This document shows, piece by piece, positions 7,967 to 14,675 of a stretch of DNA of 20,351 nucleotides. The position numbers were made by a program, and so were the translations under genes. The notes under the pieces are model-generated. The model was not told where the DNA came from, searched no databases, and saw only the letters and a program-made list of their open reading frames with translations. The stretch comes from DASSFG01 sp035547915 (GTDB lineage: Bacteria > Planctomycetota > Planctomycetia > Pirellulales > JAICIG01): assembly GCA_035547915.1 (NCBI GenBank), contig DASZTS010000052.1:1-20351 (forward strand), written 5' to 3'. Position 1 is the first letter of the stretch. Each line of letters starts with the position of its first letter.

Positions 7967-9115
7967 CTACGGCTCCCGGCTGTTTTCGTACGTGGGGCCG
8001 TTGATGTCCGAGTCGGCCAAGATCTGGTGGTCGACCGTGAACTTGGGCTGCACCTTTCCGTCGGCCTTCATCGTCTGCGGCGTGTAACGAACGTACTGCC
8101 GCTGGAACGGATCGAAGAATCGGTCGCCCTTTTGAAAGATCGGCCGGTACTCGGTCATCTCGCCGAACCAGGCCGGACCGACCACCTGGGCCGGGATCCA
8201 ATGCCCCTTCCCCTTGCTGTCGACCAGATAGAACTCGGGATAGTTGTGCCCTTCGACCCATACGCTGCGCGCGATCACGCCCGATAGACGACACATGCTC
8301 ACGAACAGGGCGCTCATTTCCTCGCAATCGCCGCATTTTTGCTCGATGGCGAACAGGGCTCCGCGGAAATTGCCGTTCTTGAACTCTACGTTGTCACGGG
8401 TCCATTGCCAAAAACCCTTCACGAGATCCCAAGGGCGCTCGCCGGCGTGCTCTTTCTCCAACTCGCGGGTCAGGCCGACGATCTTGGGATGCTTCATTTC
8501 CAGCCCCGGTGCGTCGTTCTTCACAAACTGGTCGCGCACTTCGGCGGGGGCACCGTGGGGCATGTCGAGCTGTTCGGTCGGATAATCGAATTCCATCCGC
8601 CAGCGGGTGATCTCGTAGAGCAACTCGACGCCGGCCGATTCGCCGGCCGCGATCGTCGGAATCGTAAATTTCATCGTGGCACATTGGCCCCGCTTCACCG
8701 TCTCGGTGTACTTGCCGCCGGCCGTGAATTTGGGGGCGCCGATCTGACGGGCCCGCTGCTCGGGCCAATCCATGGGAATCGGGGCCACGACCACCACATT
8801 GCGGCTATCGGCCTCCTCCGGCGCCTCGACCTTGACGACGATCTTCAAGCGGTATGTGCGCGGCTCGAGCAACGCGATGGCCGGGTCGGGACTGACGCCT
8901 GGCTTGATCGACGAGCGCTTGTTTTCGCGAGCGTCGGTGTCGGCTTCTTCGCTCGGAGCGGCGCCAGGGGCCTCTTTATCGTCGGTCTCGGCGGGGTATT
9001 CCGATTCGACGTTCGCCCTGCCTCCTTTCGCCGACACGCGGTCTTTGGCGGCCACCGTGGCTAAGAGCGGGCAAGCCAACGCGAGGAATACGAAGAGCAG
9101 GCGACGGATGGTCAC
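7967..9115 (-). CDS. Exported transglutaminase-like domain protein
   Basis: A 382-residue protein with an N-terminal signal peptide (MTIRRLLFVFLALACPLLATVAA) and an acidic, low-complexity linker (about 24-75). A beta-rich region (about 85-175) is followed by a transglutaminase-like core. The nucleophile is probably Cys264 in KCGDCEEMSALFVSMCRLSG, and His290 in VEGHNYPEFYLVD matches the family's H-x-W/Y-x-E-x-Y block. At the place of the usual third residue, Asp after W-x-P, this protein has Gln310 (HWIPAQV), a departure from the classical triad. Bacterial members act as peptidases or crosslinking enzymes at the envelope; the substrate is unknown. Translation starts at GTG 9115, preceded by GAGGG (9124-9128) at good spacing. 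It heads the unit continuing into the DUF1549 and DUF1501 genes, and a strong-looking promoter lies at 9154-9182. Confidence 0.85.
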   Translation of the reverse strand: MTIRRLLFVFLALACPLLATVAAKDRVSAKGGRANVESEYPAETDDKEAPGAAPSEEADTDARENKRSSIKPGVSPDPAIALLEPRTYRLKIVVKVEAPEEADSRNVVVVAPIPMDWPEQRARQIGAPKFTAGGKYTETVKRGQCATMKFTIPTIAAGESAGVELLYEITRWRMEFDYPTEQLDMPHGAPAEVRDQFVKNDAPGLEMKHPKIVGLTRELEKEHAGERPWDLVKGFWQWTRDNVEFKNGNFRGALFAIEQKCGDCEEMSALFVSMCRLSGVIARSVWVEGHNYPEFYLVDSKGKGHWIPAQVVGPAWFGEMTEYRPIFQKGDRFFDPFQRQYVRYTPQTMKADGKVQPKFTVDHQILADSDINGPTYENSREP

Positions 9116-9153
9116 AGGTACAGCCCTCGGCGATTATCTTTGGCAATTTACCC

Positions 9154-9182
9154 AGTATGGTGCGACTGGGAAGAATTGTAAA
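9154..9182 (-). promoter_or_regulatory. Predicted sigma-70-type promoter of the transglutaminase/DUF1549/DUF1501 unit
   Basis: Read on the minus strand, TTTACA (9177-9182) is followed after 17 bases by CATACT (9154-9159). These match the -35 and -10 consensus at five and four of six positions. Transcription would begin near 9147, giving a leader of about 30 bases before the GTG start at 9115. A perfect 6-bp inverted repeat CCCAGT/ACTGGG (9151-9156 and 9165-9170) covers the -10 element and part of the spacer and could be an operator. Confidence 0.5.
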
Positions 9183-9280
9183 GAAATTCCCGATGTACGC
9201 AGAAACCGCGCGGTCGCAGGGCCCTGATGATTTCGGCACAAGGCAAGAAGGATGTCCGGCGCCCTAAACGGCCGGCAAAA

Positions 9281-9310
9281 ACGAAAAAGGCCGCCTCGAC
9301 GGGCGGCCTT
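9281..9310 (-). terminator. Rho-independent terminator of the tRNA gene
   Basis: On the minus strand, AAGGCCGCC (9302-9310) pairs with GGCGGCCTT (9287-9295) across a 6-base loop. The hairpin runs into a T-rich tract, TTTTTCGTTTTTG. This is a textbook intrinsic terminator starting 9 bases after the tRNA 3' end. Confidence 0.88.
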
Positions 9311-9319
9311 CTTCCTAAG

Positions 9320-9393
<74 letters not shown>

Positions 9394-9406
9394 TCATGTG
9401 GAAGTA

Positions 9407-9434
9407 ATTATAGCCGACGATCGGCGGTCGTCCA
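9407..9434 (-). promoter_or_regulatory. Promoter of the initiator tRNA gene
   Basis: On the minus strand a perfect TATAAT (9407-9412) lies 13 bases upstream of the tRNA 5' end. It is preceded after 16 bases by TGGACG (9429-9434), which matches the -35 consensus at four of six positions. Transcription would start around 9400, very close to the mature tRNA end. Confidence 0.6.
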
Positions 9435-9565
9435 GTTCTCTTTGAAAATGAACGCCTGGGCCTGAAATGAGCGCTTTTGCCATACGATCTCTTTCGCCGT
9501 TCAGGTCCGCTGTCTCGCGCCGTGGCGACAGGCACCCCTCGCCATAAAAAATCTCCGGCGAGCCC

Positions 9566-9606
9566 TTGCATTCTCCGAACTGTACTAGTACTATTAGAAC
9601 AGTTCG
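9566..9606 (+). promoter_or_regulatory. Promoter with overlapping 31-bp palindromic operator for the GntR/ABC operon
   Basis: A perfect 8-bp inverted repeat CGAACTGT/ACAGTTCG (9576-9583 and 9599-9606) is centred on 9591. The inner bases are also nearly symmetric (ACTAGTA/TATTAGA), making a 31-bp palindrome with only a few mismatches. A -35-like TTGCAT (9566-9571) and a -10-like TACTAT (9589-9594) are 17 bases apart, so the palindrome spans the spacer, the -10 and the likely start point. It ends 10 bases before the ATG of a GntR-family regulator. YtrA-type regulators commonly repress their own operons from such sites, so autoregulation is a reasonable inference. Confidence 0.65.
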
Positions 9607-9616
9607 CGAGGAGCTA

Positions 9617-10006
9617 ATGGAATTCAGCATCGATCCGTCGAGCCGACTGCCGATCTACCGTCAGCTCGGCAACCAGATTCGCGAGTCGGTGGCACGCGGC
9701 CGTCTGCGCCCCGGCGAGCAGTTGCCGTCCGTGCGCGACCTGTCGCGAACGCTCGTCGTGAATCCCAACACCGTGGCCCGCGTCTACACCGAGCTGGAAC
9801 GCGAAGGCGTGCTGCACACCCGACAGGGCTTGGGCGTGTTCGTGGCCGAGCCGAAGGCCGACCTGACGAAGCGTGCCCGCAAGGAACGGCTGGAAGAGCT
9901 GCTCGATGGTTTGCTGACCGAAGCCGTCTATCTCGGCTTCTCCGCGGAAGAGGTCGTGGCGGCCGTGACCGAACGCGCGGGCCAGTTTCAATGGAGCCAT
10001 GCCTGA
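9617..10006 (+). CDS. GntR-family transcriptional regulator, YtrA subfamily
   Basis: A 129-residue regulator with an N-terminal winged helix-turn-helix (about residues 11-77: LPIYRQLGNQIRESVARG, then LPSVRDLSRTLVVNPNTVAR, then a wing ending TRQGLGVFV). Its short all-helical C-terminal region has no effector domain, which is the mark of the YtrA subfamily. These proteins usually repress an adjacent ABC transporter operon and are released under envelope or antibiotic stress. The start at 9617 is set by the GAGGAG ribosome site (9608-9613), though the spacing of three bases is short; an upstream in-frame extension would run through the operator. The stop overlaps the next start by one base (TGATG, 10004-10008), so the regulator and ABC genes are co-translated. 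Confidence 0.94.
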   Translation: MEFSIDPSSRLPIYRQLGNQIRESVARGRLRPGEQLPSVRDLSRTLVVNPNTVARVYTELEREGVLHTRQGLGVFVAEPKADLTKRARKERLEELLDGLLTEAVYLGFSAEEVVAAVTERAGQFQWSHA

Positions 10007-10956
10007 TGAGCGACGCGATTTTCACGCAGCGATTGACCAAGTATTACGGCCGCCGCCCCGTCGTCCACTCGCTCGACCTGCGCGTGCCGCAGGGGAGCGT
10101 GTTTGGTTTCTTGGGCCGCAACGGGGCCGGCAAGAGCACCACGATCAAGATGCTCACGGGCATGGTGCACCCGGATTCGGGCAAGGCCTTCGTTCTGGGC
10201 GAAGACGTAGCCCGGCTCGCGCCGGCCACGCGGGCCCGCATCGCCTACCTGGCCGAGGGCCATCCGCTCTATCGTTGGATGACGGTCGACGAGATGGCCC
10301 GCTTGACGCGCTCCTGCTATCGGGATTGGAACGATGCCTTGCTGGAACAGATCTTGGATCACTTCGCCTTGCCGCGGCGGGGCAAGATTCGCCGCCTGTC
10401 GAACGGCCAGCGCGCGCAGCTTTCGCTCGCATTGGCCGTCGCGCCCGACCCAGAGCTGTTGATCTTGGACGACCCGACGCTCGGGCTCGACACGGTGGTG
10501 CGGCGCGATTTCTTGGAGTCGCTGATCCAGCTCATCCAACGCCGCGGGCGCACCATCCTGTTCAGCTCACACATCCTGGGCGATGTCGAGCGCGTGGCCG
10601 ACCGCATCGGTGTCCTCGTCGACGGCGTGTTGCGGGTCGATTGCCCGACCGACGTGTTCAAGGAGTCGGTACGAAAGATCGTGTTGGAGTTCGGCCGCGC
10701 ACCGCCCGAGTTTCCCGGCTGCCGCGGGCTCGTCAGCAGCCGCCAAGTGGGAGTCGACCTGGAACTGGTCGTGGTCGGCTTCGGCGACGAGCAACGGCAG
10801 GTTTGCGAAGCCCTCGAACCTCGCTCGATCGACGTGATCGACCTGAACCTGGAAGACGCCTTCATCGAATACACGCGCGGCCCGCGCCGCTCGCTCCCCA
10901 TCTTCGCCACGGAGAATCGCCATGTGGAAAGGGCTCGTACACAAGGAGCTGCGTGA
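10006..10956 (+). CDS. ABC transporter ATP-binding protein
   Basis: A 316-residue ATPase of the exporter type found in YtrB/BcrA-like systems. Walker A is GRNGAGKST (37-45), the signature is LSNGQ (131-135), Walker B is LLILDD (151-156) and the switch His is His189 in SSH. Two departures from the common sequence are visible. Glu84 stands at the Q-loop (YLAEGHPLY), and Asp156 replaces the usual catalytic Glu after Walker B (DDPT rather than DEPT). Both occur in this branch of ABC proteins, so I do not read them as damage. The C-terminal 100 residues form an extra regulatory-type domain. It overlaps the regulator by one base and the permease by 35 bases. It would power the membrane partner encoded next; the substrate is unknown. 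Confidence 0.94.
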   Translation: MSDAIFTQRLTKYYGRRPVVHSLDLRVPQGSVFGFLGRNGAGKSTTIKMLTGMVHPDSGKAFVLGEDVARLAPATRARIAYLAEGHPLYRWMTVDEMARLTRSCYRDWNDALLEQILDHFALPRRGKIRRLSNGQRAQLSLALAVAPDPELLILDDPTLGLDTVVRRDFLESLIQLIQRRGRTILFSSHILGDVERVADRIGVLVDGVLRVDCPTDVFKESVRKIVLEFGRAPPEFPGCRGLVSSRQVGVDLELVVVGFGDEQRQVCEALEPRSIDVIDLNLEDAFIEYTRGPRRSLPIFATENRHVERARTQGAA

Positions 10957-11584
10957 ACTGGCACCGATCGCGGCCATCGCTTTGCTCGCTTGCTTTTCGA
11001 TCGTCGGGCGTAGCATCGGTTACAGGGTGCCGTTTTTCGATGCGGGATCGCAGGGAGCCGCCTTCGTTCTCGATGAATTCGTGCCCTGCCTGGGGTTCGT
11101 CGCCGTGCCCCTGGCGATCGCATTGGGATTGCGACAAACGGTCGCCGAATCGTTGACGGGCACGTGGGTCTGGCTGTTGCACCGGCCCCTGCCGCGCACC
11201 AAGCTCTTCGCCGTCAAGTTGATCGTGGGCGGCGGCATTTACGCCCTTTGTACGGCCTTGCCCATCGTCTGGTATGCCTGCTGGGCGGGCACGCCCGGCA
11301 AACGCGCGGCCCCGTTTTATTGGTGGATGACCGGCGAGGCATGGCTGGTCTGGCTGACCGTGGCCGCGCTGTATCCGGCGAGTTTTCTTTGTGGCGTCTG
11401 GCCCGGACGCTGGCTTGGCGCTCGCATCTTCGCGCTCGTCGGCGCGGGAGCGATTCTGTTCCTTTTCGCGCTCGGGTTTCATCAATCGTCCTGGTGGCCG
11501 CTCGGCTGGATCATCCCGCCGGTACTCGCGGTCGGATTGGTGTCGAGCATCTTGTTTATCGCGCGATCGCGAGATTTCTCCTGA
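10922..11584 (+). CDS. ABC-2-like membrane permease
   Basis: A 220-residue, very hydrophobic protein with about six membrane segments and a short charged N-terminus (MWKGLVHKELRELAPIA) typical of ABC-2 type permeases. TVAESLTGTWVWLLHRPLPRTKLFAVKLIVGG contains the cytoplasmic coupling region seen in such subunits. It is probably the membrane half of the exporter whose ATPase is encoded just upstream and overlaps it by 35 bases. The ribosome site GGAG (10911-10914) lies inside the ATPase gene, 7 bases before this ATG. The length is about that of a minimal permease, so a homodimer, or pairing with the next gene product, is possible. The substrate is not evident. Confidence 0.82.
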   Translation: MWKGLVHKELRELAPIAAIALLACFSIVGRSIGYRVPFFDAGSQGAAFVLDEFVPCLGFVAVPLAIALGLRQTVAESLTGTWVWLLHRPLPRTKLFAVKLIVGGGIYALCTALPIVWYACWAGTPGKRAAPFYWWMTGEAWLVWLTVAALYPASFLCGVWPGRWLGARIFALVGAGAILFLFALGFHQSSWWPLGWIIPPVLAVGLVSSILFIARSRDFS

Positions 11585-11595
11585 CAGGATTCCCC

Positions 11596-13104
11596 ATGCC
11601 ACGCATCCCACAATTGGCGCACCGCCTGTTCTTGGCGTTCCTCGTCGCCGTCGGCATCGAATTGACTTGGGCCGTCGTCTCCTCGGTCACCTTCGACTCC
11701 GTGCCACGCGAACCCGTAGCTGTTTCGGCCGATGGATCACCCGTTCGCACCGCGCGCGGCATTCTCATCCAGTACCCGGCCGAGATCATGGTCCAATCCG
11801 ACGGAACCGTACTCGTCAGCAGAGAAGCGTGGGGTACGACGAAAGGCGCCGCGCGTCTCTATACACTCGATCTACAGCCGCTTCAGCCAACCGGCAGTGA
11901 ACGATGGATCGCGGCAGCCGATCTGGGCGAAGCGTTGGGGCCTGGCGATGGTCCCGGCCGGCTCACCCCGCAAGAGCGGCTGACCGATCTCTGGACGGGC
12001 AACTCTCTCGGACAGAATTGGTACTTCGTGCACGATAGCCAGATCGTCGGAAGCGGTTATTTCGTCGGCTTCGACACGCAGAGCAAGCTCTCGTTGGGAT
12101 ATATCGGCAAGCAGGGGCCCTCCCAGGATGTTCCCCGGCGCGAGGACTGTTTCGGCGTGGACGGTCGCTCGCTGCGACGCGTAAACCACGTCTTGCTACG
12201 CCGCCAAGACCGTTCGACCTTCTATGGCAACGGCATTTCGATAAAAGACGCGACGGCCTATTGGCCCGAGTCGGTGGTGTTCCTGGCGGCGGGCGGTCAG
12301 TTGTGGAAGATCGACTTGACCAAACGAACGGCCGAGTCCCTCGCCCAGGGTGACGGCGTCATCGACCTCGACGCCGCACCCGCGCCGCGCGAGAACGAAA
12401 CCCGCCTCGCCGCCGGCGAATCCGACACGGCGATGTCGCGCCTGTTGGTACGCACGCGGACGGCCGTCACCTTGATGGACTTGGATGGCAAGCAAGAACG
12501 GGTCTGGCCGATTCCCACGGAGTTGCAGGGCCAGGCGCTGCGCTGGTTTGTGTTAGACGACGGGGGCGCGATCGCCGAGTCGTTCCATCGACAGGGTGAC
12601 GGGCCGTATTGGACCCAAACCCGGCTTTCCTGGATCAACCGAAAGGGCGAGATCACACGCCAGGAATCGTTCGAACTGGCTTCGGGTCGTCGTGAGGAAA
12701 GCCCCGGCTGGACGGCCGCGGCGCTGTCGCTCGGTCCCGCGCTTATGACGTTCGCCTTGGCCGCGGACTACTGGGATCGCAATTCACCCGCCGAGAGCTT
12801 GTCGTATCTGATAGCCGACAATTGGGGCGCTCTGATCGTGGTCATCGCGGGCTCGGCCGTGCTGGCCGGGCTGGCCTATCGCCGCCACTCGCGGTATGCA
12901 CTCGCCGGCTCCGCGGCGTGGGCGACGTTCGTCTTTCTGTTGGGCGTGCCGGGATGGCTTGCGTATCGCTGGCACCGCCGCTGGCCGGTCCTCGACGCCT
13001 GCGGCGATTGCCACCGTTCGGCCCCCAGGGACCGCGAGAGTTGCACTCACTGCGGCCGTGCCTTCGCCCCGCCAGCGCTGCTGGGCACCGAAGTGCTGGC
13101 CTGA
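11596..13104 (+). CDS. Membrane protein with large soluble domain and C-terminal zinc ribbon, last gene of the ABC operon
   Basis: A 502-residue protein of no family I recognise. It has an N-terminal anchor or signal (about residues 9-32, HRLFLAFLVAVGIELTWAVV), then a long soluble region (about 35-375) rich in short beta-type stretches such as LWKIDLTKRT and VTLMDLDGKQERVW, which suggests a propeller-like fold. Two hydrophobic segments follow near 410-455 (GALIVVIAGSAVLAGLAYR and WATFVFLLGVPGWLAYRW). The tail holds a zinc ribbon, C469-x2-C472-x10-C483-x2-C486. It starts 11 bases after the permease stop, with AGGA (11586-11589) at good spacing, so it is co-transcribed with the ABC genes and may be an accessory or sensing subunit. 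This partnership is inferred from position only. The in-frame extension back to 11164 overlaps the permease and is rejected. Confidence 0.8.
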   Translation: MPRIPQLAHRLFLAFLVAVGIELTWAVVSSVTFDSVPREPVAVSADGSPVRTARGILIQYPAEIMVQSDGTVLVSREAWGTTKGAARLYTLDLQPLQPTGSERWIAAADLGEALGPGDGPGRLTPQERLTDLWTGNSLGQNWYFVHDSQIVGSGYFVGFDTQSKLSLGYIGKQGPSQDVPRREDCFGVDGRSLRRVNHVLLRRQDRSTFYGNGISIKDATAYWPESVVFLAAGGQLWKIDLTKRTAESLAQGDGVIDLDAAPAPRENETRLAAGESDTAMSRLLVRTRTAVTLMDLDGKQERVWPIPTELQGQALRWFVLDDGGAIAESFHRQGDGPYWTQTRLSWINRKGEITRQESFELASGRREESPGWTAAALSLGPALMTFALAADYWDRNSPAESLSYLIADNWGALIVVIAGSAVLAGLAYRRHSRYALAGSAAWATFVFLLGVPGWLAYRWHRRWPVLDACGDCHRSAPRDRESCTHCGRAFAPPALLGTEVLA

Positions 13105-13140
13105 TCGCCCCGTGCGGTTCGCACATCCGCGCCATTGGCA

Positions 13141-13365
13141 TAAGAGCCTCTCCGAGAACCGATGTTGCGACAGGAACGATTCGACTCGCCAGCAGGGTTT
13201 TCGGATCGGCTCTGACTAAGAGCCTATCCGAGAACCGATATTGCGACAGTGATGGTTCGACTCACCGACAGGTTTTCGGATCGGCTCTGACTAAGAGCCT
13301 ATCCGAGAACCGATATTGCGACAGTAATGGTTCGACTCACCGACAGGTTTTGGGATCGGCTCTAA
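13141..13365. repeat. Family A palindromic repeats, three tandem copies (MITE-like)
   Basis: Three near-identical units lie at 13144-13212, 13220-13287 and 13295-13362 (69, 68 and 68 bp). Each begins GAGCCTATCCGAGAACC (the first has GAGCCTCTCC) and ends GGTTTTCGGATCGGCTC, an inverted repeat of about 17 bases with few mismatches, around a 34-base centre. The array is flanked by TAA at 13141-13143 and TAA at 13363-13365, and the units are joined by TGACTAA. Copies 2 and 3 are almost identical, while copy 1 has several changes. The array lies between the 3' end of the ABC operon (stop at 13104) and a secreted-protein gene, where its hairpins could also act as terminators. The termini and TAA flanks match family B. 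Confidence 0.9.
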
Positions 13366-13390
13366 AACTTTCTCCGGCTGGCTCCGGCCG

Positions 13391-13396
13391 TATAAT
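13391..13396 (+). promoter_or_regulatory. Candidate -10 element (TATAAT) before the secreted-protein gene
   Basis: A perfect TATAAT lies 45 bases upstream of the ATG at 13441, immediately after the family A repeat array. No good -35 is found at the right spacing (CTTTCT at 17 bases is poor), so only the -10 is suggested. Confidence 0.3.
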
Positions 13397-13440
13397 TCCA
13401 TTACCGAGGACATTTTTGTTGAGTCCGGAGGGCGGGAGCC

Positions 13441-14001
13441 ATGCGCGTCATTCTTCGCGACCGATATCTCTTTTTAGCCGTTCTAGCGGCGTTTCTGGGA
13501 CTGGCCCGAGCAGGCGTCGCTTCGGCGCAGACGGGGTCGATCGATCCCAATCCCACGATGCCCTTCGATCCCGCGAGCGAACTACAAAGGCATGATGGCG
13601 CGTCGGGCAGCGGTGCGCGCTTCGGGCGCGGCACGGGCGGCCAGGCCGGCGCGGCGGCCGAGGAAAACCCCGCCGAGACCATGCTGCGAGAAATCGACGG
13701 CACCAACTACGGCCGTCACCGAGGTCATGCCATCACGCCCAACCCGTCTCAAAATGCCCAGCGAGTGACCGCGAAACGGGCACAGCGCGACAACGCCCCG
13801 ACGCCGCCGCCGAGCCGCAAAGTCGGGACGGTCGCCGTGGGTCCGATCGGCGGGCGGCCGGAAAACCGCTGGCGATACCATCTCTATCGTGGTCGCTGGT
13901 GGTATCAGTTGGACGGCAACCGCTGGTCGTACTACGACGGCACGAACTGGCAGACCTACCACTCCGCCGCCGCCTCCCGTCCGGCGAAGCCCACGCGCTA
14001 A
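13441..14001 (+). CDS. Secreted protein with Trp/Tyr-rich C-terminus
   Basis: A 186-residue protein with a clear signal peptide (YLFLAVLAAFLGLARAGVASA, cut predicted before QTGS near residue 30). The middle is disordered and rich in Gly, Ala, Asn, Pro and Arg. The conserved-looking C-terminal patch at about 141-175 has RWRYHLYRGRWWYQLDGN followed by RWSYYDGTNWQTYH. Aromatic repeats of this 'W-W-Y ... W-x-Y-Y' kind are frequent at the ends of planctomycete exported proteins and suggest a surface or carbohydrate-contact role, which is only inference. GGAGG (13427-13431) is well spaced from the ATG. It stands alone after the family A repeat array. No enzymatic motif is present. Confidence 0.7.
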   Translation: MRVILRDRYLFLAVLAAFLGLARAGVASAQTGSIDPNPTMPFDPASELQRHDGASGSGARFGRGTGGQAGAAAEENPAETMLREIDGTNYGRHRGHAITPNPSQNAQRVTAKRAQRDNAPTPPPSRKVGTVAVGPIGGRPENRWRYHLYRGRWWYQLDGNRWSYYDGTNWQTYHSAAASRPAKPTR

Positions 14002-14063
14002 TGAGCGGTGCGTCGTGCATGGCGGGTGACCGTGGTGGGTGACCGCGGTTGAAACGTGGCAGG

Positions 14064-14151
14064 TCAATCGAGGAAGAAGGAGAGCCATCCGCCCAGTACG
14101 CCTTTCAGCTTCGCTTTACGGCGAACCTTCTCCATATCGCGGCGCTGCTTT
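14064..14151 (-). pseudogene. Orphaned 3' end of the zinc-ribbon gene, cut off by a MITE
   Basis: On the minus strand this stretch reads KQRRDMEKVRRKAKLKG then VLGGWLSFFLD and TGA (14064-14066), a basic helix with a hydrophobic end that looks like a genuine protein C-terminus. It lies directly beyond the family B element inserted in the upstream gene. Removing 103 bp (the element plus one TAA) joins it in frame to the zinc-ribbon coding sequence ending SVKL, giving 126 residues in total. It has no start of its own. Confidence 0.8.
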
Positions 14152-14152
14152 A

Positions 14153-14252
14153 GAGCAACCGACAAAACCGGATCTCGCTCCGCAAAAATCGGCGTTTCAC
14201 GGCCGATTTTTCGCCCACGGGCGCTCCGGCTTCCGGGTTTTGTCAGCCGCTC
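14153..14252 (-). repeat. Family B MITE-like element, copy 1, inside the zinc-ribbon gene
   Basis: A 100-bp palindromic element flanked on the plus strand by TTA at 14150-14152 and TTA at 14253-14255 (TAA on the minus strand), read as the target duplication. The ends are GAGCAACCGACAAAACCGG and CCGGGTTTTGTCAGCCGCTC, an imperfect inverted repeat. Inside are a perfect 10-bp hairpin (14184-14193 with 14202-14211) and a smaller GC hairpin (14212-14223). It interrupts the zinc-ribbon gene and supplies that gene's present stop codon. Confidence 0.92.
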
Positions 14253-14547
14253 TTAGCTTGACGGAAACGCTGATATTCTCGGTGAGCGATTCGAGCTTTC
14301 CGTTGTCGAGCCAGATTCCGTGGTCGGGGCAGATATCGACCGGTATCGAATGCAGCGCACGCGACTGCATCGCTGCGCGGCAGATCGGGCAGGTCCGCTG
14401 GCCCGGCGGCACGAGGCTGTCGTTGTCGTGTGCCGCGTTGAGCGACGCCAGCGATGCGAAGAACTCGCTCGGATCGCGTCCGGCGTCACCGTCGATGAAG
14501 GTCGGAGCGTGAGGATTCGGTTCGCTGTCCTGGGCCCGGTCGCTCAT
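14197..14547 (-). CDS. zf-TFIIB-type zinc-ribbon protein, C-terminus replaced by MITE sequence
   Basis: As it stands the frame encodes 116 residues. The zinc-ribbon block at about 51-90 reads RTCPICRAAMQSRALHSIPV then DICPDHGIWLDNGKLESL, matching the zf-TFIIB pattern CPxC...CPxCxGxWLDxxELE. Ligands would be C53, C56, C73 and His76; the usual fourth Cys is His here. The last 18 residues (from R99 in VKLRAADKTRK to the end) are translated from a family B repeat, not from the original gene. The ancestral product was 126 residues with a basic tail still present at 14064-14151. Such small zinc ribbons are common and of unknown function. The truncated protein keeps its zinc site and could still fold. 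It lies 128 bp downstream of the TPR gene on the same strand. Confidence 0.8.
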   Translation of the reverse strand: MSDRAQDSEPNPHAPTFIDGDAGRDPSEFFASLASLNAAHDNDSLVPPGQRTCPICRAAMQSRALHSIPVDICPDHGIWLDNGKLESLTENISVSVKLRAADKTRKPERPWAKNRP

Positions 14548-14675
14548 CAGAACTTGCTCTTGCCCCGTATCGCTTCGCCGGTTTTGGTTTGTGCCGAGTA
14601 TTGGCGTTCATCGTAATGGCCGCCGCCCGCCGGGACCAGGAGCCGGTGGTGCCGGGAGCCGATAGAGCCGACCGG

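Noticed and set aside
11164..11595. N-terminal extension of the zinc-ribbon membrane protein
   Set aside because: It lies wholly within the permease gene in a different frame and is Arg-rich. ATG 11596 has a ribosome site and starts a membrane anchor.
13141..13365. CRISPR array
   Set aside because: The three units repeat almost throughout their length, with no variable spacers, and each is a palindrome with TAA flanks. That is a tandem MITE-like array, not repeats with spacers.
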